Assembly: GCF_003944765.1 (NCBI RefSeq)
Contig: NZ_RWIU01000001.1
Location: 310,001-374,000, forward strand
Source of the DNA: Hymenobacter perfusus
GTDB lineage: Bacteria; Bacteroidota; Bacteroidia; Cytophagales; Hymenobacteraceae
Reading direction: 5' to 3'
DNA: 64,000 nt
In this document: positions 41,401 through 49,513 of the stretch, piece by piece
Numbering within the stretch: the stretch's first letter is position 1
Layout: each line of letters starts with the position of its first letter
The notes under the pieces: generated by a model
Databases searched by the model: none
Seen by the model: the letters and a program-made list of their open reading frames with translations, nothing else
What the model was told of the DNA's origin: nothing
Position numbers and translations under genes: made by a program

Positions 41401-42444
41401 ATGTCTGACCCGCGCCCGGCTCCGGCTAAGCCCGCTGTTTCCCGCCGTCCGGCACTCTCTCCCCTGCAACGGGCTGTTCGGCGCTACTTTGGCTTTTCCC
41501 GCCGCGAAACGTCCGGCTTTGTGGTGCTGGTGCTGCTGATGGTGCTCTGGCTTTGGCTGCCGGCCCTGCTCCGGCCCGCGCTGCCCGCCTACAACCCGGC
41601 CGCCGACCAACGGCAGCTGAATGCGCTGGCGGCTGAACTAGCAGCCCGTCGCACGGCACGGCCACAGTTTGCCAGCCGCTACCCCAGGCGCACGTACCCC
41701 GCGCGGCCCCGGGTGCCGCAGGTAGCTCTGGCGCCGTTCAACCCTAACGCTTTTTCTGCGCTTGACTGGCAGGCCCGGGGGTTGCCCGCGTGGTTGGCGG
41801 AGCGACTAGTAAAGTACCGCGACGCGGTAGGCGGCTTCCGGGCCAAGGAGCAACTCCGCAAGGCCTACGGACTGTCGGATACCACGTACGCCCGGCTGGC
41901 GCCCTACCTGCAGCTACCCGATCAGCTCCCGCCCCGGGAGGGCCGCTCGTATACCCGCAATCAGCCCGGCCAGTATCCGGACCGTAAGCCGTTCGAGGCC
42001 ACGCCCGGCCGCTTTCCGCGCAAACCCACCCGCCTGGCTGCCTTCGACCTGAACACGGCCGATACTACCCAGCTGATGCAGATTCGGGGAATTGGGCGCG
42101 GCTATGCCCGCCGGATTGTGGAGTTTCGGCAGCGGCTGGGCGGGTTTCTGCGCCAAGAGCAGGTAGCCGAAATCTACGTGCTGCACGATGCCCCCGACCT
42201 GGTGGACAGTCTGCGCAAATACACCTTTGTGGCCGCTGGGTTCAGCCCCGCGCCGGTGGACGTCAACAATGCCTCTTTCGAGGTTTTACAGGCGCACCCG
42301 TACGTGGGCAAGCGGCTGGCGCGGGTATTGGTGGCGTTCCGGCAGCAGCACGGCCCATTTCGCCAACCGGCCGACCTGCGGCAGATCCGCGTGCTGGACG
42401 AGGCTACGTTTGAAAAGCTGCAGCCATACCTGGTGTTGCGCTAA
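41401..42444 (+). CDS. ComEA-like helix-hairpin-helix protein
   Basis: A 347-residue protein with a cytoplasmic N-terminus, one transmembrane helix (FVVLVLLMVLWLWLPALL, about 40-57) and three helix-hairpin-helix modules: LPAWLAERLVKYRDAVGGFRAKEQLRKAYGL, FDLNTADTTQLMQIRGIGRGYARRIVEFRQRLGGF and VDVNNASFEVLQAHPYVGKRLARVLVAFRQQ. This is the Bacteroidota ComEA relative, likely to bind DNA at the outer face of the membrane; a role in DNA uptake is inferred from the family. A disordered Arg/Pro-rich linker joins modules 1 and 2. Confidence 0.85.
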   Translation: MSDPRPAPAKPAVSRRPALSPLQRAVRRYFGFSRRETSGFVVLVLLMVLWLWLPALLRPALPAYNPAADQRQLNALAAELAARRTARPQFASRYPRRTYPARPRVPQVALAPFNPNAFSALDWQARGLPAWLAERLVKYRDAVGGFRAKEQLRKAYGLSDTTYARLAPYLQLPDQLPPREGRSYTRNQPGQYPDRKPFEATPGRFPRKPTRLAAFDLNTADTTQLMQIRGIGRGYARRIVEFRQRLGGFLRQEQVAEIYVLHDAPDLVDSLRKYTFVAAGFSPAPVDVNNASFEVLQAHPYVGKRLARVLVAFRQQHGPFRQPADLRQIRVLDEATFEKLQPYLVLR

Positions 42445-42492
42445 AGCCATTCCTGGAGGGTGAAGAGGTGATAGGAAAACCGCCGACTGGCA

Positions 42493-43305
42493 TCAGCGCA
42501 CTACCAGCGTAGCCCCAAGGCTGCCGCCGGGCAGATACGCGGGCAGTAGCAGCAGTTTGTGGCCCATGGTACGCGGCAGCAGCCGGGCCGCTACCGGGTA
42601 CAGCCGCCACACGGTTTCCGCTGATAAGAACCCGATGCCCGCCCCCGCCAGCACGTCGGTTACCCAGTGGCGGTTGTTGAGCATGCGCATGGCCCCGGTA
42701 GCCGTAGCCACACTGTAGCCTGCCACCGATACCCACGGCCGGTCCCGCCCGAACTGCTCGTGGAGCAGCGTAGCCGTCATGAATGCTTCGGCGGTGTGTG
42801 CGGAAGGAAACGAGCTGAAATCGGCTGGATTATCGGGGCGTTGGGTATGGCCCAGGCGCTTGAGGTTGCTGACGATGCTCGTACTCAGGGCGTGCGAAAG
42901 ACCATAGCATACGGTGAATGGCACCACGCCCCGCTGGCCCTTCACCCCCAACGCGTACAAACCGTAGGCTCCCCACACGGGCAAGTGACGGGAATAATCG
43001 TCGATGCTGGTCCGGAAATGCGGAAAATGCTCCCGGGTTTCTTCGTTGACTTCCTCCTTCATCTCATCCAGCACATTTTCGTTGCGGCTCACGTACCCCA
43101 GTGCCACTAACGTTACCGGTACCGCAACCCGCCACAGAGCTGGCCTACGCAGCCAGGAAACCTGCCCAACTGCAGCCGTCGTAACGCGTGGTGGTACTGA
43201 GCGCACCGAATCGGGAACGGTGGGAGCCTGGGCCCGCGCAACCTGGCTCAGCAGCAAGCCGCTGGCCAGCAATGAGAAAACGGGACGTATACCGGGCAGT
43301 TGCAT
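42493..43305 (-). CDS. PAP2-family phosphatase, PSAH variant
   Basis: A 270-residue PAP2 protein with signal peptide (ending ARAQ). Motif 1 KRLGHTQRPDN, motif 2 FSSFPSAHTAEAF (Ala for Gly, His kept), motif 3 RMLNNRHWVTDVLAGAGIG. It aligns along its length with the island protein at 18620, including the EEVNEETREHF region and the ending GGSLGATLVVR, so the island copy and this one are paralogues. It is the only PAP2 gene in the window outside the island. Confidence 0.88.
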   Translation of the reverse strand: MQLPGIRPVFSLLASGLLLSQVARAQAPTVPDSVRSVPPRVTTAAVGQVSWLRRPALWRVAVPVTLVALGYVSRNENVLDEMKEEVNEETREHFPHFRTSIDDYSRHLPVWGAYGLYALGVKGQRGVVPFTVCYGLSHALSTSIVSNLKRLGHTQRPDNPADFSSFPSAHTAEAFMTATLLHEQFGRDRPWVSVAGYSVATATGAMRMLNNRHWVTDVLAGAGIGFLSAETVWRLYPVAARLLPRTMGHKLLLLPAYLPGGSLGATLVVR

Positions 43306-43464
43306 GTAAGGGAGAAAGATGCTTTGCCCAAGATACCGCCTTTACCGCCCCTTCCCTACCACAAGTCCGCCGTAAAATCCCCATTTTCGGCGGCTGAACC
43401 CACTTGCCCGGTGTACGTGGTCAGAAACCCGACTGATCCGCCGCCACTTGCTGCCCTACCGCCT

Positions 43465-44322
43465 ATGCTCCTTTCGATTCGCCCGCCTGTCGTCCTGTTC
43501 CTCCTGTTGCTGACTGTCGGGCACGGCTGTACCTCCGACCAGGGCCGGGGTACCTTCGCGGAGGTCACGCAGGAGTATGAGGTCACGCAAATTGGCCGCA
43601 TCACGCACCGGGCCCGGGAAAGCTCCGGCCTGGAAACCGCCGGCCCCGAAGGTGATGTATGGACCCACGCCGATGGCGGCAATACGGCCCGTCTTTACCG
43701 CATCACCCGCCAGGGCGACCTGCTGCAGGCGCTGGACCTGGAGCCGCTTCAGAATATCGATTGGGAGGATCTGGCCCAGGATGAAGAGAACCGGCTCTAC
43801 CTCGGCGACTTCGGCAACAACCAGAACAAGCGCCGCAATCTGGCCATTTACCGGCTCAGCGGCCCCAGTCTGCAACACATTGATACGATTCGGTTTACTT
43901 ACCCCGACCAACACGACTTCCCGCCCCGCAAGCCCCGGCGCAATTTCGACTGTGAGGCGTTTTACTATTACCAGGACAGCCTGTATCTGTTCACCAAAAA
44001 CCGCGGCGAAGGAGGCTTCGTGAAGCAGTACGTGGTGCCCGCCCGCCCGGGCCGCCACACCGCCCGCCTCGCCGACAGCCTGCAACTGCCCAGCTGGGTT
44101 ACCGCCGCCGATATCAGTCCCGATGGGCACCGGGTGGCTTTGCTGGGGTACGGCTACGTGTATCAGTTTGAGCGTTTATCCGGCCGTCGGTTGTTCGATG
44201 GTCAGAAAACCCGTCTTGCGCTGCCTAAATCTGGGCAGGCGGAGGCTCTGGTATTCATCAACAATCAGGACTTTCTCATTAGTAATGAGAAGGGCAAGCT
44301 ATTACTGGCGGCTCACAAATAA
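43465..44322 (+). CDS. Beta-propeller-like lipoprotein
   Basis: A 285-residue lipoprotein (lipobox HGC after VLFLLLLTVG). The mature protein consists of four-stranded sheets typical of a propeller (for example GDVWTHADGGNTARLYRITRQGDLLQALDL, RLYLGDFGNNQNKRRNLAIYRL, FDCEAFYYYQDSLYLFTKN, AADISPDGHRVALLGYGYVYQF). Such T-x-D-GN and NFDCEA motifs occur in hypothetical Bacteroidota proteins of unknown role. The start at 43465 is set by the signal; the frame is open from 43300. Confidence 0.72.
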   Translation: MLLSIRPPVVLFLLLLTVGHGCTSDQGRGTFAEVTQEYEVTQIGRITHRARESSGLETAGPEGDVWTHADGGNTARLYRITRQGDLLQALDLEPLQNIDWEDLAQDEENRLYLGDFGNNQNKRRNLAIYRLSGPSLQHIDTIRFTYPDQHDFPPRKPRRNFDCEAFYYYQDSLYLFTKNRGEGGFVKQYVVPARPGRHTARLADSLQLPSWVTAADISPDGHRVALLGYGYVYQFERLSGRRLFDGQKTRLALPKSGQAEALVFINNQDFLISNEKGKLLLAAHK

Positions 44323-44385
44323 CGGAGCCCGCCAATGACGCCCCTGGGGCTGCCATGACGGGCTCCGCTACCTAATATGTTGGCG

Positions 44386-45297
44386 TTAATCGGGTGAGCC
44401 GCTACGGCCGGGAGTCGCCCCGTAATCCGGGGATTGCTCAGGATTGGTACGATCATCCGACGCGCCCCCGTAATTCCGGGCACCGTCTTCTTTTTCGAAG
44501 TCGCCACGAGCCGGGGAGCCGGCCTGACGGTTGGGGCTGGCCGCGTCGTATTCGTCATTGTACGAGCCGCCTTTCGAGCCAAAGCCTTTGTCTGAGCTGC
44601 CCTGCGCATCAGCGGAGCCCGCTGCCTGGTAGCCGCTACCAGGGCCGTTGGTGGGAGTGGCCTCGGCCTCATTGGTTCCCTGGCTGGCGTTGGAAGGCGC
44701 GGCTCCGGTGTGCAGCCCCTGCGGCCCACCCTCCGGATGATTGGGCGTATAATCTTCGCGCTGGTTGCGCTGGCTGGCGGCTGGGGCAGTATCGGCGGGG
44801 TGGCCACCGCTCAGTGAGGTGGTTCCGTAGTTTTCTGCAAAACCCGAGTCGGGGCCTTTCGGTGCAGCGTTATCGTTGGCAAAGGCAGTCCCGACAGCCG
44901 AGCCGGCCGGGTTACCGGCTCCGACGGCCTGTGTTCCAAAGCTGCCGTTTTCAGCGGATGGCTTATCTTCCGCGTGTTGTTCCCGTTCCCCCACGTAGCC
45001 GGTAGTAGCAGCCGGCGCGCCAAGGGTGCCCGCGTAGGTGGCCTCCCCCCGGCTCAGCTCGTTGCCGTAGCCGCCCTGCGTGGTCCCCTGGTCCGATTGG
45101 CGGCCGAACTCCCCCCGGCTGGCACCGGCCACTTCGTTTTGCTCGTGGTTTCGGTCGTGGGCGAAAGGCTGTTCGGCGGGCGTATTAGCCGGTATCTGAA
45201 GTTCCGATGGTACCGTCCCCTGGCCGTTATGAGCGGGGTCGACTGGCGTGTGGGACTCGTTGTCGCTTGAAATAGGAGGAGTGGTTGCGTCCGTCAT
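44386..45297 (-). CDS. Large disordered Gly/Asn/Pro-rich protein
   Basis: A 303-residue protein with no signal peptide, no membrane segment and almost no hydrophobic residues. It is rich in Gly, Asn, Ala, Pro, Ser, Asp and Gln throughout, with repeated small motifs (GNELSRGE, GFGSKGGSYNDEYD, SPDYGATP). It appears intrinsically disordered, similar in feel to stress-inducible hydrophilin-like proteins. No family known to me. Codon usage and length support a real gene; the opposite-strand frames are broken. Confidence 0.65.
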   Translation of the reverse strand: MTDATTPPISSDNESHTPVDPAHNGQGTVPSELQIPANTPAEQPFAHDRNHEQNEVAGASRGEFGRQSDQGTTQGGYGNELSRGEATYAGTLGAPAATTGYVGEREQHAEDKPSAENGSFGTQAVGAGNPAGSAVGTAFANDNAAPKGPDSGFAENYGTTSLSGGHPADTAPAASQRNQREDYTPNHPEGGPQGLHTGAAPSNASQGTNEAEATPTNGPGSGYQAAGSADAQGSSDKGFGSKGGSYNDEYDAASPNRQAGSPARGDFEKEDGARNYGGASDDRTNPEQSPDYGATPGRSGSPD

Positions 45298-45390
45298 GGC
45301 GTAGAGTAGCTGGGTTGGGTGCGTATGTCATACGCAGCCGGGGCGGCCACGTTCCAAACCGGGCTATTTTTACCAATCTGGAAAACCATG

Positions 45391-45398
45391 TAGATTTA
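45391..45398 (+). promoter_or_regulatory. Near-consensus -7 box of cold shock gene
   Basis: TAGATTTA differs from TAnnTTTG in the last base; a TTTT lies 20 bp upstream. The ATG is 37 bp downstream. Confidence 0.3.
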
Positions 45399-45435
45399 CC
45401 GCCATTCTTTCACCCCACAACCGCTTACACCCGCT

Positions 45436-45627
45436 ATGAAAACCGGCAAAGTGAAGTTTTTTAATGAGTCCAAAGGCTATGGTTTCATCGTTCAGGATGA
45501 GAATGGCCAGGAAATTTTTGTACACCAAACGGGCCTCGTGCACGAAATCCGTGAGAATGACCGGGTTTCGTTTGACATCATCGATGGCAAAAAAGGCCAG
45601 AACGCCGTGAAGGTAGAGCGCATCTAA
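45436..45627 (+). CDS. Cold shock protein (CspA family)
   Basis: A 63-residue five-stranded OB-fold RNA chaperone. RNP1 KGYGFIV and RNP2 EIFVHQTGL are intact, and the C-terminus KKGQNAVKVERI is standard. It binds single-stranded RNA and DNA and melts secondary structure, especially in the cold. Slightly shorter than E. coli CspA (70). Own promoter region and terminator, so a single-gene unit. Confidence 0.95.
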   Translation: MKTGKVKFFNESKGYGFIVQDENGQEIFVHQTGLVHEIRENDRVSFDIIDGKKGQNAVKVERI

Positions 45628-45644
45628 CCAGCCCGCTACCAAGC

Positions 45645-45679
45645 AAAAAGGCCCACCGGATATTCCGGCGGGCCTTTTT
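45645..45679. terminator. Terminator between cold shock gene and gldH
   Basis: A 16-bp stem with one mismatch (AAAAAGGCCCACCGGA with TCCGGCGGGCCTTTTT), loop TAT; runs on both sides serve both converging genes. Confidence 0.88.
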
Positions 45680-45695
45680 TATGTACTACTGTATC

Positions 45696-46199
45696 CTATT
45701 TGCCTGCTGGCGCGTGCGTCACAACCCGTACGCCCACGGCCATAATGCCCCGGAGTTGATCCTGGCGCATGTACTGTTCCAGCGTGATTTTGTACGGTCC
45801 CGTCTGGGAGAACTTCTGGTTTGGCAGAGCCAGGAAACGGTGGTCGAAGATATCCCCGGAACCGTTGCCGCGCGGCTCGCCGGTTTGCGGGTCCATCAGC
45901 AGCATCTGGTGCAGCCGCCGCGAAATGGGCTTGCCACTGGGGCCACTGAGCGTGTGCTTCACGTAGAGGTTGTAATACTCGTAGTCAGCCGCGTTCCGCA
46001 CGTTGAAATACACGTCGTAGCGCTGGGTAGTGTCGGGGATTTCAAACTCAAAGGAAGGCTTATCCTGCACAGCCCACACGTAAGGCTCACCCAACGGGGA
46101 TTTGAGGTCGGTATTTTTCTCATACACCTCATTGGCTTCGCAGGAAGCCAGTAGCAGACTCACCCCCAGAGCCGGGAGCAAACGGAGCAGACAATGCAT
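45696..46199 (-). CDS. gldH: Gliding motility lipoprotein GldH
   Basis: A 167-residue lipoprotein (lipobox LLASC). After the lipid Cys comes NEVYEKNTDL, then a beta-sandwich with W-x-F/Y-E-F-E-I-P-D (PSFEFEIPDTTQRYDVYFNVRNAADYEYYNLYV), a GldH hallmark, and a C-terminal IMAVGVRV strand. GldH is required for gliding in flavobacteria together with T9SS. Its position 9 bp behind ricT is the usual order in Bacteroidota. Whether this species glides is not shown; the gene is widespread in non-gliders too. Confidence 0.88.
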   Translation of the reverse strand: MHCLLRLLPALGVSLLLASCEANEVYEKNTDLKSPLGEPYVWAVQDKPSFEFEIPDTTQRYDVYFNVRNAADYEYYNLYVKHTLSGPSGKPISRRLHQMLLMDPQTGEPRGNGSGDIFDHRFLALPNQKFSQTGPYKITLEQYMRQDQLRGIMAVGVRVVTHAPAGK

Positions 46200-46208
46200 A
46201 ACGAAGAA

Positions 46209-47789
46209 TTAGGAAGCTGATGGAGCTACACCCTCGGCGCTGCCGCCCCGGCCCGGGCGGTTGCCCCGCCGGCCCGAGCGACCCCGCCGGTTTTCTCCCG
46301 GTTCCGCTCCTGGACGGCGGCTACCTTCGGGAGTTTCATCAGTAGGGCGGGCGGAGCGGTTACCGTCGCGCGGTGGGCGCGGCGTATCGGCTGCCGGCGT
46401 GGCCCCGTCGGCAGAACGAGGCGCATCGGTGCGTTTGCTCTCACCCCGGCCCCGGCCCCGGCGGTTGAGCGGCCGGGCAGCGGCTCCACGCGGCCGGGCA
46501 CGCTCTTCGGGCGTGGCGGCGGGCTGGTCACCTTCTGCAACTGGGGTGGCAGGCACAGCGGCGCGGGTTTCCGGGGCGCTGCTGCTCCGGGTACCGGTGC
46601 CCCGGCCAGCGCGGGGAGCACCGGAGGCAACTGCCGATGCCGGAGCGTCGTCGCCCTTCTTTTTCTTGCCTCGTTTGCTGCGCTTGGAAGCCTTGATTTT
46701 GTCATCAAGGCGCTCCAGGGAACCTTCTACAATAGCGGTTACTTCGGGCTCCTTTTCTTCTTCGCGCATGGGGAGCAGCAAGCTTTCGGGCTTTTCGCCG
46801 CGCTTGTTCATCTCCAGCACTTCCCGTACCCGTTCAGCGGGCACTACCACCCAATTGTTGTCGCCGCGCACGGCAAACCACATTTTGCGCTTGAAGATAT
46901 CCGTCTTCTGCAGCACGTACTCACCCTTTTCGGTGAGCAACGGACGCTGCACCTGCGGAATATCCTTGAGGGCATCGAGGTAGGTATCCAGCTCGTAGTT
47001 GAGGCAGCACTTAAGGCGGCCACACTGCCCCGAAAGCTTGGCCGGGTTGAGGCTCAGGTTCTGGTAGCGGGCCGCAGTGGTGCTCACACTTTTGAAATCT
47101 GAAAGCCAGGTAGAGCAGCACAGCTCCCGGCCGCAGCTCCCGATGCCACCGAGGCGGCCGGCCTCATGGCGCAGCGAAATCTGGCGCATTTCTACCCGCA
47201 CCCGAAACTCATCGGCGAGGCGCTTGATCAGGTCCCGGAAGTCTACCCGGTCGTCAGCGGAATAGAAGAACGTGGCGCGGGTACGGTCGGCCTGGTACTC
47301 CACATCGGAGAGCTTCATCTTAAGCCGAAGCTCATCCACCACGGCCCGGGCCCGGAACATGGTGCCGGTTTCCAGGTCGCGCACGGCCTGCCAGCGTTCC
47401 GCGTCCTGCTCGGTAGCCACGCGCAGAATGGGCCGGATGTCCTTGGAATCAAGCGGCACCTTTTTCTTTTTCATCTGCAGGCGCACTAGCTCGCCTTTCA
47501 GCGAGACGTGGCCCAGGTGCCAGCCATTGCCGGCCGCTTCCACCACAATGGCGTCGCCGGTGATGAGGGGCAGACGGCTCTTGTTGCGGAAGAAATCCTT
47601 GCGGCCGCCCTTAAAGCGTACTTCTACAAGGTCAAACTCTTTAAAGTCGCTGGGCATATCCAGGTCCTGGAGCCAGTCGAATACGTTGAGGCGGGTACAG
47701 CCGCTACTGCAACTACCCTTGGAGCCGCAGCCCTGGGCAGATGTAGTGGAGCAGCCCCCGCCGGAGGAGGAGCAGGATGAGCAAGCCAC
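46209..47789 (-). CDS. ricT: RicT/YaaT (PSP1) family protein with long basic tail
   Basis: A 526-residue member of the PSP1/RicT family. A Cys-rich start (MACSSCSSSGGGCSTTSAQGCGSKGSC) leads to a PSP1 domain: VEVRFKGGRKDFFRN, then DFRDLIKRLADEFRVRVEMRQISLRHEAGRLGGIGSCGRELCCSTWL with the Fe-S Cys set and NPAKLSGQCGRLKCCLNYE. RicT binds Fe-S with RicA and RicF and affects RNA processing in Bacillus. The last 170 residues are a disordered tail rich in Arg, Gly, Pro and Ala (RRGRGRGESKRTD.., GRSGRRGNRPGRGG), an RGG-like RNA-binding extension. Leads an operon with gldH. Confidence 0.9.
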   Translation of the reverse strand: MACSSCSSSGGGCSTTSAQGCGSKGSCSSGCTRLNVFDWLQDLDMPSDFKEFDLVEVRFKGGRKDFFRNKSRLPLITGDAIVVEAAGNGWHLGHVSLKGELVRLQMKKKKVPLDSKDIRPILRVATEQDAERWQAVRDLETGTMFRARAVVDELRLKMKLSDVEYQADRTRATFFYSADDRVDFRDLIKRLADEFRVRVEMRQISLRHEAGRLGGIGSCGRELCCSTWLSDFKSVSTTAARYQNLSLNPAKLSGQCGRLKCCLNYELDTYLDALKDIPQVQRPLLTEKGEYVLQKTDIFKRKMWFAVRGDNNWVVVPAERVREVLEMNKRGEKPESLLLPMREEEKEPEVTAIVEGSLERLDDKIKASKRSKRGKKKKGDDAPASAVASGAPRAGRGTGTRSSSAPETRAAVPATPVAEGDQPAATPEERARPRGAAARPLNRRGRGRGESKRTDAPRSADGATPAADTPRPPRDGNRSARPTDETPEGSRRPGAEPGENRRGRSGRRGNRPGRGGSAEGVAPSAS

Positions 47790-47852
47790 AGCTTGAGGGA
47801 TCTATATGGTAAGGCAGCCGGCAAAGGTCGGCCGCACGAAATCGGTTGTTTA

Positions 47853-47860
47853 CAAAGATA
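47853..47860 (-). promoter_or_regulatory. -7 box of ricT operon
   Basis: TATCTTTG on the minus strand, exact TAnnTTTG match 64 bp before the ATG. No -33 at the usual spacing. Confidence 0.4.
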
Positions 47861-48132
47861 GAGAAATAGCCGGGGCAGCGGTTGGCAGCTCAATCAGGTC
47901 CGCTAAGCCAGAAAAAAATGTTGTCTGCCGAATTTTTTTTTAACAGTGGCGGACGTTGCTGTACAGCAACGGCTTACCATCCAGAAATTGTGGCTCTATG
48001 CAGCAGAAACACATTTTTCATCTAAAATTCACAAACTACTATAATCCTATTAGCGGACTACAAAAACTCAAAAATCACAGGCAAAAGACAGACTATCAGC
48101 GTATATAATTTTGACAATCATTTATAGTTAAT

Positions 48133-48164
48133 TTTGAAATATCCTCAATAATAACCTATGTTTG
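48133..48164 (+). promoter_or_regulatory. Promoter of M57 protease gene
   Basis: TTTG (48133-48136), 20 bp, TATGTTTG (48157-48164): both Bacteroidota elements at the expected spacing. Two further exact boxes (TAATTTTG at 48106 and 48129) lie upstream. The ATG is 34 bp downstream. Confidence 0.65.
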
Positions 48165-48197
48165 ATGCGTCCTTTAACCACTCCACAACCAAAACAC

Positions 48198-49001
48198 ATG
48201 AAAAAGCTAAAAGCACTCGCTCCACTCGCGTTGTTGGCCGCCACTACGTTGTCCCTGTCGTCATGCCAGGAAAAAGCCAATGTTGAGGTAAAGAATGAAG
48301 TATCAGAGACGGCCATCAATCAGATCAAAGCTCTGGGCTTTACGGCCGATGGTGCTCAGAAAGTAGACGGCGGCATCCTCGTGGAAGGCGACATCCTGCT
48401 GACCAACGAAATGCTGGCCAGCAAGCCCGACTATAGCATGGTTCGGGTAGGTCAGGATGAGCAGTACCGCACCACCAACCTGGTATCCGGCCTGCCGCGC
48501 AACATCACCATCCGCGTGGCCAGCAACCTGCCTTCAGCTTACATCACGGCCACCAACGAGCTGATCAACCGGTATAATGCTCAGAATCTGCGCATTACCT
48601 TTTCCCGGGTAACTTCGGGCGGCAACATTGTACTGAGCGCGGCTCCTTCGGGCGCCGGTTACCTGGCTTCGGCTGGTTTCCCTTCCGGCGGTAATCCTTA
48701 CGGCTCGGTTTCGGTTAACTCGGCTGCCATTGGTACGGCTAACGCCTCTACTTACATTGCTACCATCCTGGCGCACGAAGTGGGTCACTGCATCGGCTTC
48801 CGTCACACCGACTACGCTGGCCGTCAGTACAGCTGTGGTGGCTCGGCGGTAAACGAAGGTGCCAGCACAGTTGGTGCCATCTACATCCCCGGCACCGCTA
48901 CCGGCAACGACCCCAACTCGTGGATGCTGGCCTGCATCGGCTCGGGTGCCAACCGTCCGTTCAACACGAACGACCGTACGGCTCTGAACTACATTTACTA
49001 G
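48198..49001 (+). CDS. M57-type zinc metalloprotease lipoprotein
   Basis: A 267-residue exported protease of the M57 / dual-action HEIGH family. Lipobox SLSSC with Cys23; a propeptide-like region; then a metzincin zinc site HEVGHCIGFRH (His193, Glu194, His197, His203). Two late Cys (SCGG and MLACIG) may form a disulfide. The start at 48198 places the signal peptide first; an ATG at 48162 overlaps the promoter box. It is a single-gene unit ended by a very long hairpin. Substrates unknown. Confidence 0.9.
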   Translation: MKKLKALAPLALLAATTLSLSSCQEKANVEVKNEVSETAINQIKALGFTADGAQKVDGGILVEGDILLTNEMLASKPDYSMVRVGQDEQYRTTNLVSGLPRNITIRVASNLPSAYITATNELINRYNAQNLRITFSRVTSGGNIVLSAAPSGAGYLASAGFPSGGNPYGSVSVNSAAIGTANASTYIATILAHEVGHCIGFRHTDYAGRQYSCGGSAVNEGASTVGAIYIPGTATGNDPNSWMLACIGSGANRPFNTNDRTALNYIY

Positions 49002-49011
49002 ACTACGGCTT

Positions 49012-49069
49012 AGTCCAAACACAAACGGCCCCCGACTCTACTGAGTCGGGGGCCGTTTGTGTTTGGACT
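49012..49069. terminator. Very long perfect hairpin after M57 protease gene
   Basis: Arms 49012-49038 and 49043-49069 are exactly complementary over 27 bp, loop TACT. The core is CGGCCCCCGACTC. It is GC-rich and longer than a usual terminator; no T-run follows directly, apart from a TT. Confidence 0.8.
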
Positions 49070-49261
49070 TGCTGGTACTGTATACAGCTCTGCCGACAGT
49101 AAGCAACAGGCATCCGATTTATTGCGACCGGAGGATTATTAGCCGGAGAGAAGCCTGACTTAAGCGGAGCACCAGTGAAATATTCTTCTACTCACCTAAT
49201 CATCCATTTCATTAGCTCACCCAAGTTACGGAGGATGCAGGACGACTGGTCTGGGCTCCGG

Positions 49262-49377
49262 TTCGGCGGCTTTTTCAGCCGTCGGGCCGGTCGCCGTAAG
49301 CGCATACGGCACGTCTTTTCGGACATGGCCACCTCGTTCGCCCTACGACCGGCCCGACGGCCGAAAAAGCCGCCGGA
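49262..49377. repeat. 32-bp inverted repeat, MITE-like
   Basis: Arms 49262-49293 and 49346-49377 pair at 30 of 32 positions (CGGCGGCTTTTTC..CCGTCGGGCCGGTCG on the left), with 52 bp between. It lies in the 444-bp gap (49070-49513) after the hairpin of the M57 gene; the rest of that gap shows no gene. The size, about 116 bp, and arm structure resemble a small non-autonomous repeat. Confidence 0.75.
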
Positions 49378-49513
49378 CAGGAACCTGCTCCGCACCTTTG
49401 GTTAGCACCCCTTGTTTTAGGCTGAACTAGCCTAGTTGCTGTATTGTACAAGGCCGCCCCAACAGGATATTGCTGTCGGGGCGGCACTCAGTAGTACAAG
49501 CCAGATCGGAAGG

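Larger units (their letters stand above)
47790..48197. other. AT-rich divergent spacer
   Basis: 408 bp with markedly lower GC than the genes. It holds a -7 box for ricT (minus) and a full promoter for the M57 protease (plus). No gene is seen. Confidence 0.7.
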
